Shown one piece after another: positions 42,349-50,136 of a stretch of 64,000 nucleotides of DNA (position 1 is its first letter; every line of letters starts with the position of its first letter). The notes under the pieces were generated by a model. That model was not told where the DNA came from. It searched no databases and was given only the letters and a program-made list of their open reading frames with translations. A program made the translations under genes and the position numbers. The stretch is from positions 434,001 to 498,000 of the forward strand of contig NZ_JAHLQN010000001.1 of assembly GCF_018919205.1 (NCBI RefSeq), in the 5' to 3' direction. The stretch is from Dysosmobacter acutus (GTDB lineage Bacteria; Bacillota; Clostridia; Oscillospirales; Oscillospiraceae).

Positions 42349-42489
42349 ATGGCAACGAAACGTACCTATCAGCCCAAGAAACTGCACGGCCAGAAGGTCC
42401 ACGGCTTCCGCAAGAGAATGGCTACTGCCAACGGCCGCAAGGTTTTGTCCCGCCGCCGCGCCAAGGGCCGCGCACAGCTGTCCTACTAA
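42349..42489 (+). CDS. rpmH: Ribosomal protein L34
   Basis: A 46-residue, very basic protein: [20 protein letters not shown], then [20 protein letters not shown] and RAQLSY, unmistakably L34. The ATG follows ACAGGAGGT. It is first gene of the rpmH-rnpA-yidD-yidC-jag cluster and divergent from dnaA, as in most bacteria. Confidence 0.97.
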   Translation: MATKRTYQPKKLHGQKVHGFRKRMATANGRKVLSRRRAKGRAQLSY

Positions 42490-42605
42490 GAGGACTTGGA
42501 CACCCGGTCAGAATCAAATTATTTCAGGGGCGGTAGAGGAACAGTCTGCCGTCCCTAAAAAGCTGTATGCCTGAAAAAGGAGGCCTGACCGGATGAGGAG
42601 GACGC

Positions 42606-42950
42606 ATGAAAAAAGCCGTCACGCTGAAAAAAAACTATGAATTCCAGAGGATGTACCGCAAGGCAAAGTCGGCGGTGAGTCCCTGCGTGGTGGTCTACTG
42701 CCGGAACAATCACCTGGACCACAACCGCATCGGCATCACCGTGTCCACCAAGCTTGGAAAGGCCGTGGTGCGAAACCGCGCCCGGCGCCGGCTGAGGGAG
42801 GCCTATCGGCTTCAAGCCGCGCATATCCGGCCAGGCTGCGATTTTGTGATGGTGGCCCGGGGAAGACTTCTCAGCGCCCCGTGGCATCAGGTGTGCGCTC
42901 AACTGCGCCAGTGTATGGACAGGCTTGGCGTGTGGGAGGAGCGGGTATGA
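42606..42950 (+). CDS. rnpA: Ribonuclease P protein component
   Basis: A 114-residue basic protein that supports RNase P RNA in trimming tRNA 5' ends. The N-terminal [16 protein letters not shown] and the RNR signature [18 protein letters not shown] identify it. RBS GAGGAGG precedes the ATG. Its stop overlaps the yidD start (ATGA). Confidence 0.96.
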   Translation: MKKAVTLKKNYEFQRMYRKAKSAVSPCVVVYCRNNHLDHNRIGITVSTKLGKAVVRNRARRRLREAYRLQAAHIRPGCDFVMVARGRLLSAPWHQVCAQLRQCMDRLGVWEERV

Positions 42951-43156
42951 AGCGGCTTTTGCTTGCACTGGTGCGCTTTTACCGCAGGGAGATTTCGCCG
43001 GCCTTTCCGCCCCGGTGCCGCTATATCCCCACCTGCTCCCAGTACGCCCTGGAGGCCATTGAAAAATACGGCGCGCTCAAAGGCTCCTATCTTGCGTTCC
43101 GCCGCGTTCTGCGCTGCAACCCATTCCACAAGGGCGGGTATGACCCTGTCCCGTAG
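42947..43156 (+). CDS. yidD: Membrane protein insertion efficiency factor YidD
   Basis: A 69-residue YidD protein: [40 protein letters not shown] and [14 protein letters not shown] carry the three conserved Cys. An N-terminal amphipathic helix holds it at the membrane. The ATG at 42947 overlaps the rnpA stop, giving translational coupling; GGGAGGAG precedes it. Confidence 0.95.
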   Translation: MKRLLLALVRFYRREISPAFPPRCRYIPTCSQYALEAIEKYGALKGSYLAFRRVLRCNPFHKGGYDPVP

Positions 43157-43194
43157 CAAACCCCATTTTTTCAACAAAAATCGGAGGAAACCAC

Positions 43195-44337
43195 ATGTTT
43201 GCAACGCTTGGATACTATATTTGTATCCCATTCGCCGCGCTGCTGCGCCTGTTCTACAATGTGACGGGCTCTTACGGCGTGTCGCTGATTTTGTTTACCC
43301 TGGTGATCAAGCTTGTGATGCTGCCCTTCCAGATGAAATCCAAAAAGGGCATGATGCGCATGTCCCGGATGAGTGGCAAGCTGAAGGATCTGCAGACCCG
43401 GTATAAGAACAATCAGCAAAAGTATGCCGAGGAAGTGCAGAAGCTCTACGCCGAGGAGGGCGTCAGCCCCATGGGCGGCTGTCTCTGGAGCTTTCTGCCC
43501 CTGCCCATCATGATCGCCCTGTACTCCATCATCCGCAGCCCTATCACCCACTTTATGAACTTAGGCGGCCTGGCCGCCGGCAGCAGCATGCTTGCCGCGG
43601 CCAAAGAAGCTATTTCCGCCGCCGGCCTCCAGCTGACCAGCAATGCGGTCTATGAGCAGATCGAGCTTGTAAAGGTCATCGGGACCAACGCCGACAAGGC
43701 CCCCATTGCCAGTTTTCTCTCCCAGCACACAAGCTGGATCTACATGGATTACAATTTCCTGGGTCTGGACCTGACCGCCACCCCCAGCCAGCACATGGGA
43801 GACTTTTCAGCCGGCATCAGCTGGGGGCTGATCGGTCTGATGCTGATTCCCATTTTCTCCGGCGCGCTGAGCTTCCTGCTGAGCCGGATCACCATGTCCT
43901 CCCAGCCGGCGACTGATCCCAACGCCGCCCGCTCCACCAAGATGATGACCTGGATGATGCCTTTGATGAGCGTTTACATCGGCTTCATCATGCCCGCCGC
44001 CCTGGGCGTGTACTGGATTGCCCAGAGCCTGTTCTCCATCCTTCAGGAGTATTTACTTGGAAAATTCTACAACAAGAAGTTAGAGGAAGAAGAGGAGGCA
44101 AAGGAGGCCCAGCGGGCGGAGCTGCGCCGGCAGCGTCAGGAGGAGGCCAAGCAGCAGGCCCAGCTCCAGAGGGAACTCAACGCGGCCAATCAGAACAAGA
44201 AAAAGATCGCCGCCAAGCGGGCGGAGAAGCTGGAAAAGAAGGCCAAGGAGAAGCCAAGGACCAATGAGAACGGCCGCGTGGGGGACCGTCCCTATGCCCG
44301 GGGCCGCACCTTCAGCGAGGATCATTACAAAGACTAA
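43195..44337 (+). CDS. yidC: Membrane protein insertase YidC/OxaA
   Basis: A 380-residue insertase of the Gram-positive type: a hydrophobic N-terminus, then the five-helix YidC core. The coiled cytoplasmic hairpin (MRMSRMSGKLKDLQTRYKNNQQKYAEEVQKLYAEEGVSPMGGC) and the late helices (MMTWMMPLMSVYIGFIMPAALGVYW) are typical. The C-terminus is a long, highly charged Glu/Lys/Ala/Gln helix (about 290-365) that probably contacts ribosomes. There is no lipobox at the N-terminus. RBS TCGGAGGAAA. Confidence 0.96.
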   Translation: MFATLGYYICIPFAALLRLFYNVTGSYGVSLILFTLVIKLVMLPFQMKSKKGMMRMSRMSGKLKDLQTRYKNNQQKYAEEVQKLYAEEGVSPMGGCLWSFLPLPIMIALYSIIRSPITHFMNLGGLAAGSSMLAAAKEAISAAGLQLTSNAVYEQIELVKVIGTNADKAPIASFLSQHTSWIYMDYNFLGLDLTATPSQHMGDFSAGISWGLIGLMLIPIFSGALSFLLSRITMSSQPATDPNAARSTKMMTWMMPLMSVYIGFIMPAALGVYWIAQSLFSILQEYLLGKFYNKKLEEEEEAKEAQRAELRRQRQEEAKQQAQLQRELNAANQNKKKIAAKRAEKLEKKAKEKPRTNENGRVGDRPYARGRTFSEDHYKD

Positions 44338-44349
44338 GGAGCAACTGCC

Positions 44350-45198
44350 ATGAGTTATATTGAAGTAACCGGCAAGAATGAGGACGAGGCCATTGCCAAG
44401 GCGCTGGCCCAGCTCAATCTTGACCGCGATGATGTATCTGTGGAAATCCTGGAGCGCTCCAAGCCCGGCTTCTTAGGGATCGGCGCGGTGCCGGCCAAGG
44501 TCCGCGTCAGCTATGAGGGAGCTGAGCAGAGCGATTGGAAAGAGGAGCTGAAGGCCGAACCGGTGGTGAAGGAGCCTCCGGTGAAGGCGGCGCCCAAGGC
44601 AGCGCCTGTTCCCAAGAGCGCGCCGAAGACGGTGGAAAAGGCAGCGCCTAAGGTGGAGAAGACGGCGCCCAGGGCCCCTAAGGAGGAAAAGCCTGATCGT
44701 TGCGGGGAAAGCGAAGAGCTTGGGGAACTGTGCAATGATGAGAAGGCCGGGCAGATCAAGGCCTTTTTGAACGGACTGCTGGAGCAGATGGACAGCCCCG
44801 CCCAGGTAAAGGTGTACCAGCCGGAGAAGGGCCGCTACAAGGTCTTTCTGGAGGGCGATAAATTGGGCGCGCTGATCGGCCGCCGGGGAGAGACATTGGA
44901 CGCCATTCAGCAGCTCACCAATTACGCCGTCAACCGTGGCTCCGGAAGCCGTGTGCGGATTCACCTGGACGCGGAGAACTACCGCCAGAAGCGGGAGCAG
45001 AGCCTCCAGCGCCTGGCCGTCAAGGTGGCGGGGAAGGTGACCAAGTACCGCCGCAACGTGACGCTGGAGCCTATGAACGCCTATGAGCGCCATGTGATCC
45101 ACACCGCGCTGCAGGAGACGCCCAACATCACCACCTATTCCACCGGCACCGAGCCCAACCGCCGGGTCATTGTGGCCTACGACAGAAACAAGCAGTGA
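44350..45198 (+). CDS. jag: RNA-binding protein Jag/KhpB
   Basis: A 282-residue protein: a Jag-N domain (1-52, IEVTGKNEDEAIAKAL...RSKPGFLGIGAVPAKV), then an Ala/Lys/Pro-rich repetitive linker (about 70-118, PKAAPVPKSAPK-like repeats). After it come a KH domain (LIGRRGETLDAIQQLTNYAVN) and an R3H domain (EPMNAYERHVIHTAL). It is linked to cell elongation and RNA binding together with KhpA. It starts 12 bases after yidC. The cluster ends here with a terminator. Confidence 0.95.
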   Translation: MSYIEVTGKNEDEAIAKALAQLNLDRDDVSVEILERSKPGFLGIGAVPAKVRVSYEGAEQSDWKEELKAEPVVKEPPVKAAPKAAPVPKSAPKTVEKAAPKVEKTAPRAPKEEKPDRCGESEELGELCNDEKAGQIKAFLNGLLEQMDSPAQVKVYQPEKGRYKVFLEGDKLGALIGRRGETLDAIQQLTNYAVNRGSGSRVRIHLDAENYRQKREQSLQRLAVKVAGKVTKYRRNVTLEPMNAYERHVIHTALQETPNITTYSTGTEPNRRVIVAYDRNKQ

Positions 45199-45201
45199 AT
45201 A

Positions 45202-45233
45202 AAAACCGTCCGGCTGATGCCGGACGGTTTTTT
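45202..45233 (+). terminator. Terminator of the rpmH-jag operon
   Basis: Stem AAAACCGTCCGGC / GCCGGACGGTTTT with a 4-nt loop and a following T-run, a few bases after the jag stop. Confidence 0.92.
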
Positions 45234-45242
45234 ACGCGCGCT

Positions 45243-45272
45243 GTGACAAATTGCCTCCGGAAATCGTATTAT
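45243..45272 (+). promoter_or_regulatory. Promoter of the ECF sigma gene
   Basis: GTGACA (45243-45248), an 18-bp spacer, and TATTAT (45267-45272). A sigma-A-like site; a separate ECF autoregulatory promoter could not be assigned. Confidence 0.6.
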
Positions 45273-45335
45273 TGGTGAATGCATTCAAAGTAAGGAAGAG
45301 GCGCCGGGAAAACCAGCGCCCACAGGTGAAACGCG

Positions 45336-45800
45336 ATGGAACAGAACAGCTTTCTTGACGCGGTGGAGCGCCACCGGGACATGGTGTTCCGGATTGCGCT
45401 CCACCAGTGCGGCAATCCAAGCGACGCGGACGATGCGGTGCAGGAGGTGTTCCTGCGGCTCTATGGGGAGAAAAAGCCCTTTGACGGGCCGGAGCATCTG
45501 TGCCGCTGGCTGATCCGGGTGACGGTAAATCTGTGCAGGGATATGCTGCGCAGTCCCTGGCGCAGGCGCCGAGTGTCGTTGGACGCGCTGCCGCCCGTTT
45601 TTGAAACGCCGCAGCAGGAGTCTCTCTATCAGTCGGTGATGGCCCTTCCGGAAAAATACAGGACCGTACTGGACCTCTTTTACTATGAGGACTTCTCCGT
45701 GCAGGAGATCGCGGAGCTGCTCCACGTGAGTCAGACCGCCGTGACCACCCGACTTTCCCGGGCAAGAAAGCTTTTGAAGCAGCAGCTGACGGAGGTGTAG
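45336..45800 (+). CDS. ECF-type RNA polymerase sigma factor
   Basis: A 154-residue sigma-70 family protein with region 2 (about 5-75, DMVFRIALHQCGNPSDADDAVQEVFLRLY...LCRWLIRVTVNLCRD) and region 4 (about 100-150, LPEKYRTVLDLFYYEDFSVQEIAELLHVSQTAVTTRLSRARKLLKQQL). There is no region 1 or 3, as expected for ECF. The gene ends one base before the next start codon, so it is coupled with the membrane protein behind it, its presumed anti-sigma factor. Confidence 0.92.
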   Translation: MEQNSFLDAVERHRDMVFRIALHQCGNPSDADDAVQEVFLRLYGEKKPFDGPEHLCRWLIRVTVNLCRDMLRSPWRRRRVSLDALPPVFETPQQESLYQSVMALPEKYRTVLDLFYYEDFSVQEIAELLHVSQTAVTTRLSRARKLLKQQLTEV

Positions 45801-45801
45801 T

Positions 45802-47175
45802 ATGGAGTTCAAAGAGTTATATCGGAAAACCTTTTCCCAGATCCACTCCTCCGCGGACATTCGATGGGAGGCAATGGAAATGAAAGAACAAAAACGACGC
45901 AGACGTCACGTGACTGTGGTGGCCGCGGTGCTCTGCCTGATAGTGGCGCTGACGTGCACGGCCGTGGCGACGGACTTTTTTGGCCTGCGGCAGTGGCTGA
46001 TGCCGGAAAAGGCCGCCGTGCAGATGCCGGACGGGCAGGGCGGCCTTCAGGATGTGCGGGTGGACAGCATCACCCTCTCCGGCTATGCGGATACGCCGGA
46101 GAGCCGAGCCACGGCGGAGTGGCAGGCCTTTTTGGGCAGCTATGATCCGGACGGCTCTATCCTGCGGGAGATCGGGAACGGACCCACCGGCCTGGAGGAG
46201 CGCTACCGATTTTATCAGGTCTACACCAGGGAGATGGCGGATACGCTGGATGGGATCACAGAGCGCTGCGGCCTTGTCCTGCACACGGGGATACAGGATG
46301 TGATGAGCCGGGAGGACCTCTTTTCAAAGGCGGGCGGCGCCTTCCTTGCGGAGTCCCACACGCCCTTCAGCACATATATCTACGAGGACGGAACCTTCCA
46401 CTATGACGGGGAGGCGTATGTGGAAGGATTCGGCATTTTAAGCTATCAGTTCATGCGCTGCGTCAGGGGGAGCTTTACCGACGTGATGCTGGCGGTGGGA
46501 GATGTGTCGGCCTACCGGGAGTGGGGCTATACCGCCTCCTGCGGACAAGAGGTGCGTCTGGGCATCGGACCGGGAAAGGCGCTGGTCCTGGCGGAGCTGA
46601 GGGACAGCTTTGTCACTCTGAACGTCCTTGCCGGCGGTGACGACGGACTCACCGCCGGGGAGCTGGAGGCGCTGGCGGATGGGATCGACTTCTCCCTTCT
46701 GGACCGGGACAGAGAGGAGCTGGCCCGGCTGGCGGCCGTGCCCCGGGCGGAGGAGACAGGGGAGCTGGCGGAGGAGGACCTCTTCTATGGGCAGACTGGC
46801 ATGGAGGAGCAGACGGCCCAGGAGTTTTACGCGGAATTTGTCCGGGCCATTGAGGACGGCCGCCGCCTGGACGTGGCAGAGATGATCTGCTGGCCCGCAA
46901 AGGTGACGACGGCCGACGGAACCGCCACGGTGGAGACGGCGAAGGACTTTTTGGATGAGTATGACAGCATCGTGACGGAATCCCTGCTGGCCTGCATCCA
47001 TGAAAATCAGTACGACGAAAACCGGGCGGACCTCTTTGGCCACGACGGCCTGGCGGGCGCCGCCGGAGGCGCCGTCTGGTTTACCTGTCTTGAGGATGGA
47101 ACCCTTGCAGTGCTTACGATCCAAACTCCCGAGGGCTGGAGTGTCCGCCCTGTCTGGGAAGATGTGGATGGATGA
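45802..47175 (+). CDS. Membrane-bound anti-sigma-like protein
   Basis: A 457-residue protein: a short cytoplasmic N-terminus (about 1-35, ending in the basic run KEQKRRRRH), one TM helix (about 37-56, VTVVAAVLCLIVALTCTAVA) and a large outside part. The N-terminus resembles DUF4179-type anti-sigma factors; it has no zinc HxxxCxxC motif. Outside, an acidic sensor region is followed by a C-terminal segment with an NTF2-like feel (FYAEFVRAIEDGRRLDVAEMICWPAKV). It probably holds the ECF factor inactive until an envelope signal arrives (inference from position and topology). Confidence 0.75.
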   Translation: MEFKELYRKTFSQIHSSADIRWEAMEMKEQKRRRRHVTVVAAVLCLIVALTCTAVATDFFGLRQWLMPEKAAVQMPDGQGGLQDVRVDSITLSGYADTPESRATAEWQAFLGSYDPDGSILREIGNGPTGLEERYRFYQVYTREMADTLDGITERCGLVLHTGIQDVMSREDLFSKAGGAFLAESHTPFSTYIYEDGTFHYDGEAYVEGFGILSYQFMRCVRGSFTDVMLAVGDVSAYREWGYTASCGQEVRLGIGPGKALVLAELRDSFVTLNVLAGGDDGLTAGELEALADGIDFSLLDRDREELARLAAVPRAEETGELAEEDLFYGQTGMEEQTAQEFYAEFVRAIEDGRRLDVAEMICWPAKVTTADGTATVETAKDFLDEYDSIVTESLLACIHENQYDENRADLFGHDGLAGAAGGAVWFTCLEDGTLAVLTIQTPEGWSVRPVWEDVDG

Positions 47176-47240
47176 TGTGGAGCTTGATCCCTCTCGCGCG
47201 GCTCTCTTTTTTCTTGATGGTACGGCTTTTTCAAAACAGC

Positions 47241-47270
47241 AGGGACAGTCTCATTGGTGAGACTGTCCCT
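47241..47270. terminator. Hairpin between the anti-sigma gene and the AT-rich orphan gene
   Basis: A perfect 13-bp stem AGGGACAGTCTCA / TGAGACTGTCCCT with a 4-nt loop between two convergent genes. No T-run follows on either strand, so termination is probable but not certain. Confidence 0.6.
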
Positions 47271-47302
47271 GAACCTTGGAATCTGTCAGATAAAGAAGGG
47301 GA

Positions 47303-47995
47303 TTAGGTCAATTTAAGTTCCGCTGTATCCAAAAGCTCCTTCGTTCGTGGCGTACTGTTATCCAGGGGTATGTTCATACTTCTCCACGTCATACCCCGTT
47401 TGTCAGGTTTAAAATCAGGGTGGTAGTACAGGAGATAGACGTTGTCCAAAGGGAGCAGCTTCTCTACTTGAGTGATGCAGTCAAGTGCTATGGGGGAGAT
47501 GAGTTCCTTTATTTGTTCCTCACTGGGAAGAGATGGACTTTCATAGTCCCCATAATCAAAGCGCAGACTTGTGAGAGGGGTCATTGGGTCGTTATGATTC
47601 CAATAGACGGCGTAGGAGAGAAATCGATAGTACCGTCCTTGAACATAGGTACGGTGTAGTTTGGAGATAACCTCTGATACTCCGGTTTCCTCTAAAAACA
47701 ACTCCTCTCGGGACGGGTCGCCGACCGTATCTTGATTGGGGTTGGTGTGGATATAGAGCCGCTCCTCTCCCAAATGGACCAGGGTCTCATAGGAGCTGCT
47801 GACGGGATTAAATACGGTCTTTCCAAGCGTTGCCTGTGGGTAGACGATACTGCAATACTCCCTTGCCGCACCACGAGCCATCATTTTGCCAAAGCCCAAT
47901 GGGAAGCCAAGCAGGATGGACAGGCATATATACACGGCAAAGAGGCTTAGAATCAGTAAAGCCGGTTTTTGTCTTTTTGTGAGATACAGCTTCAT
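47303..47995 (-). CDS. Hypothetical membrane-anchored protein
   Basis: A 230-residue protein with an N-terminal basic patch and one TM helix (about 12-32, ALLILSLFAVYICLSILLG), the rest outside or soluble and rich in Tyr. Stretches such as YETLVHLGEERLYIHTNPNQDTVGDP and PLTSLRFDYGDYESPSL suggest beta structure. I do not recognise the family. Base composition is visibly lower in GC than the flanking genes, and it lies alone between two unrelated units, which hints at recent acquisition. Confidence 0.65.
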   Translation of the reverse strand: MKLYLTKRQKPALLILSLFAVYICLSILLGFPLGFGKMMARGAAREYCSIVYPQATLGKTVFNPVSSSYETLVHLGEERLYIHTNPNQDTVGDPSREELFLEETGVSEVISKLHRTYVQGRYYRFLSYAVYWNHNDPMTPLTSLRFDYGDYESPSLPSEEQIKELISPIALDCITQVEKLLPLDNVYLLYYHPDFKPDKRGMTWRSMNIPLDNSTPRTKELLDTAELKLT

Positions 47996-48123
47996 ACCCT
48001 TTCCCCCCTTAGAAAATGCTTCCGCGCACTGAATTCCGGTTTATCACACGGCTGTTGTTGGATGTAGTTTATCATGCGGGCTGCTGTTTTTCAATGGACA
48101 GTGTACCGGACGGCGACGTACAA

Positions 48124-48146
48124 GGAAAGTGGACTGCTCACTTTCC
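48124..48146 (+). repeat. Dyad just upstream of the glyS T-box promoter
   Basis: GGAAAGTG / CACTTTCC with a 7-nt loop, ending next to the -35 box. It could be an operator or the end of a short upstream transcript. Confidence 0.4.
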
Positions 48147-48147
48147 C

Positions 48148-48176
48148 TTGACAGATGTGGAAAAACGTGGTACAGT
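48148..48176 (+). promoter_or_regulatory. glyS promoter
   Basis: Consensus TTGACA (48148-48153), a 17-bp spacer, and TACAGT (48171-48176), leading into the T-box leader. Confidence 0.75.
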
Positions 48177-48182
48177 ACACCC

Positions 48183-48428
48183 AATATCAAACTGCGATGA
48201 AGGGAAGGAGTATCCCCGATTTCCTGGGTCCAGAGAGAGGGCGGCTGGTGCAAGCCCTTGCCGGGAGAGGGAGAAGGCGTCCCGGAGCTGCGGCGCCCAA
48301 GCGGAGAGCAGGCGCGGCCGGCCCCCGCCGTTACCGGGTTTAAGTGTACGTGCAAACGTAAATTCAGGTGGAACCACGGACTGCATACAGTTCGCCCTGA
48401 GCCGATTCCGGCTCAGGGCGTTTTTTTG
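48183..48428 (+). promoter_or_regulatory. T-box riboswitch, glycine-type
   Basis: The roughly 245-nt leader of glyS. Near its 5' end a stem I region carries GAAGGGAAGGAGTA and the AGAGAGAGGG / GGCTGGTGCAAGCC type landmarks. Near the 3' end the T-box sequence CAGGTGGAACCACGG (48365-48379) is followed by a terminator stem CGCCCTGAGCC / GGCTCAGGGCG (48393-48420) and TTTTTTT. Uncharged tRNA-Gly would pair with the specifier and the TGGA bulge and prevent termination. I did not assign the specifier codon with certainty. Confidence 0.9.
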
Positions 48429-48487
48429 CGGGAATGAAGCGGGCGGCGAATGGGAATCACAACAAGGGATGAAAAGGAGAGAAGAAC

Positions 48488-49906
48488 ATGAACAACGACA
48501 GCAAGACTATGGAAAAAATTGTGGCGCTGTGCAAAAGCCGGGGCTTTGTCTTTCCGGGCAGCGAGATTTACGGCGGCCTTGCCAACAGCTGGGACTACGG
48601 CCCCCTGGGCGTGGAGCTGAAGAACAACGTGAAGCGGGCCTGGTGGAAGAAGTTCGTCCAGGAGAACCCCTACAACGTGGGACTGGACTCCGCCATTTTG
48701 ATGAATCCCGAGGTGTGGGTTGCTTCCGGCCATGTGGCCACCTTCAACGACCCCCTTATCGACTGCAAGGCCTGCAAGATGCGCCACCGCGCCGACAAGC
48801 TGGTGGAGGCCTACAACGCCGGGCAGGGCATTGACAATGTGAACGTGGAGGCCATGGACGGCGAGGCGCTGGTGGCCTATATCCGGGAAAAGCAGATTCC
48901 CTGCCCCGGCTGCGGCAAGTCCGACTTCACCGACATCCGCAAGTTCAACCTGATGTTCAAGACCCACCAGGGCGTCACCGAGGACACGGCCAACGAGGTG
49001 TATCTGCGGCCTGAGACCGCCCAGGGAATCTTTGTCAACTTCCCGGCCATCGCCCGCACCACCCGCCGCAAGCTGCCCTTCGGCGTGTGCCAGATCGGCA
49101 AGAGCTTCCGCAACGAGATCACTCCTGGCAACTTCATCTTCCGCATCCGGGAGTTTGAGCAGATGGAGCTGGAGTTCTTCTGCAAGCCCGACACGGACCT
49201 GGAGTGGTTCTCCTACTGGCGCAGCTACTGCCACCAGTGGCTGAAGGACCTGGGCGTCCGGGAGGAGAACCTGCGGCTGCGGGACCATGAGAAGGAGGAG
49301 CTGAGCTTCTACTCCAAGGCCACCACCGACTTTGAGTATAAGTTCCCCTTCGGCTGGGGCGAGCTCTGGGGCGTGGCGGACCGGACCAACTATGACCTCC
49401 GGCAGCATCAGGAGCATTCCGGCCAGGATCTGACCTACTTTGATCAGGAGAAAAACGAGCGCTATATCCCCTATGTCATCGAGCCCTCCTTGGGCGCGGA
49501 CCGCATGACCCTTGCCTTTTTGGTGGAGGCCTACGACGAGGAGATCGTGGACGTGGAGAAGAACGACAGCCGCGTGGTGATGCATTTCCACCCGGCCCTG
49601 GCTCCCTTCAAGGCGGCGGTGCTGCCCCTTTCTAAGAAGCTTGGCGAGAAGGCCCAGGAGATTCAGCGCGAGCTGAGCAAATACTATATGGTGGACTACG
49701 ACGACACCGGCTCCATCGGCAAGCGCTACCGCCGGGAGGACGAGATCGGCACCCCCTACTGCATCACGGTGGACTTCCAGACCGTGGGCGACGAGAAGAC
49801 CCCCGCCGACCACTGCGTCACCGTCCGGGACCGGGACACCATGGAGCAGGTGCGGCTGCCCATCGACAAGCTGAAGGCCTATCTGGACGAGAAGCTTGCC
49901 TATTGA
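48488..49906 (+). CDS. glyS: Glycyl-tRNA synthetase (alpha2, eukaryotic/archaeal-like type)
   Basis: A 472-residue single-chain class II GlyRS. N-terminal [28 protein letters not shown], motif 1/2 region [13 protein letters not shown] and [30 protein letters not shown], motif 3 [14 protein letters not shown], and a C-terminal anticodon-binding domain (about 370-472). A four-Cys zinc site (CKAC...CPGC) lies in the insertion. It is the homodimeric type, not the alpha2beta2 GlyQ/GlyS. RBS AAAAGGAGAG. Controlled by the T-box in front. Confidence 0.97.
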   Translation: MNNDSKTMEKIVALCKSRGFVFPGSEIYGGLANSWDYGPLGVELKNNVKRAWWKKFVQENPYNVGLDSAILMNPEVWVASGHVATFNDPLIDCKACKMRHRADKLVEAYNAGQGIDNVNVEAMDGEALVAYIREKQIPCPGCGKSDFTDIRKFNLMFKTHQGVTEDTANEVYLRPETAQGIFVNFPAIARTTRRKLPFGVCQIGKSFRNEITPGNFIFRIREFEQMELEFFCKPDTDLEWFSYWRSYCHQWLKDLGVREENLRLRDHEKEELSFYSKATTDFEYKFPFGWGELWGVADRTNYDLRQHQEHSGQDLTYFDQEKNERYIPYVIEPSLGADRMTLAFLVEAYDEEIVDVEKNDSRVVMHFHPALAPFKAAVLPLSKKLGEKAQEIQRELSKYYMVDYDDTGSIGKRYRREDEIGTPYCITVDFQTVGDEKTPADHCVTVRDRDTMEQVRLPIDKLKAYLDEKLAY

Positions 49907-49928
49907 GGCCGGACGAACGTATGAATCG

Positions 49929-49962
49929 AAAGGACCGCCCCTTTTTGGGGCGGTCCTTTTTT
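49929..49962 (+). terminator. glyS terminator
   Basis: Stem AAAGGACCGCCCC / GGGGCGGTCCTTT with loop TTTTT, followed by TTT. Confidence 0.93.
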
Positions 49963-50136
49963 CGGGCGGAGAACCGGTTTTTGCATGTGAAACGCCGTGG
50001 AGAAGGCGGATATACGGGCGGCGCGGTGTAAAAATACAGCATCCCCTTGTTTTTCCCCGGGAAAACGGGTATGATGTCACAATAGGATTTTTGTACGCGG
50101 TTATCCCCGCGGAGTTTCAAAAAGAGGGTTTCCTAA

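Noticed and set aside
42296..42574. A 92-codon + strand frame over rpmH
   Set aside because: Out of frame with L34, which is unmistakable at 42349-42489.
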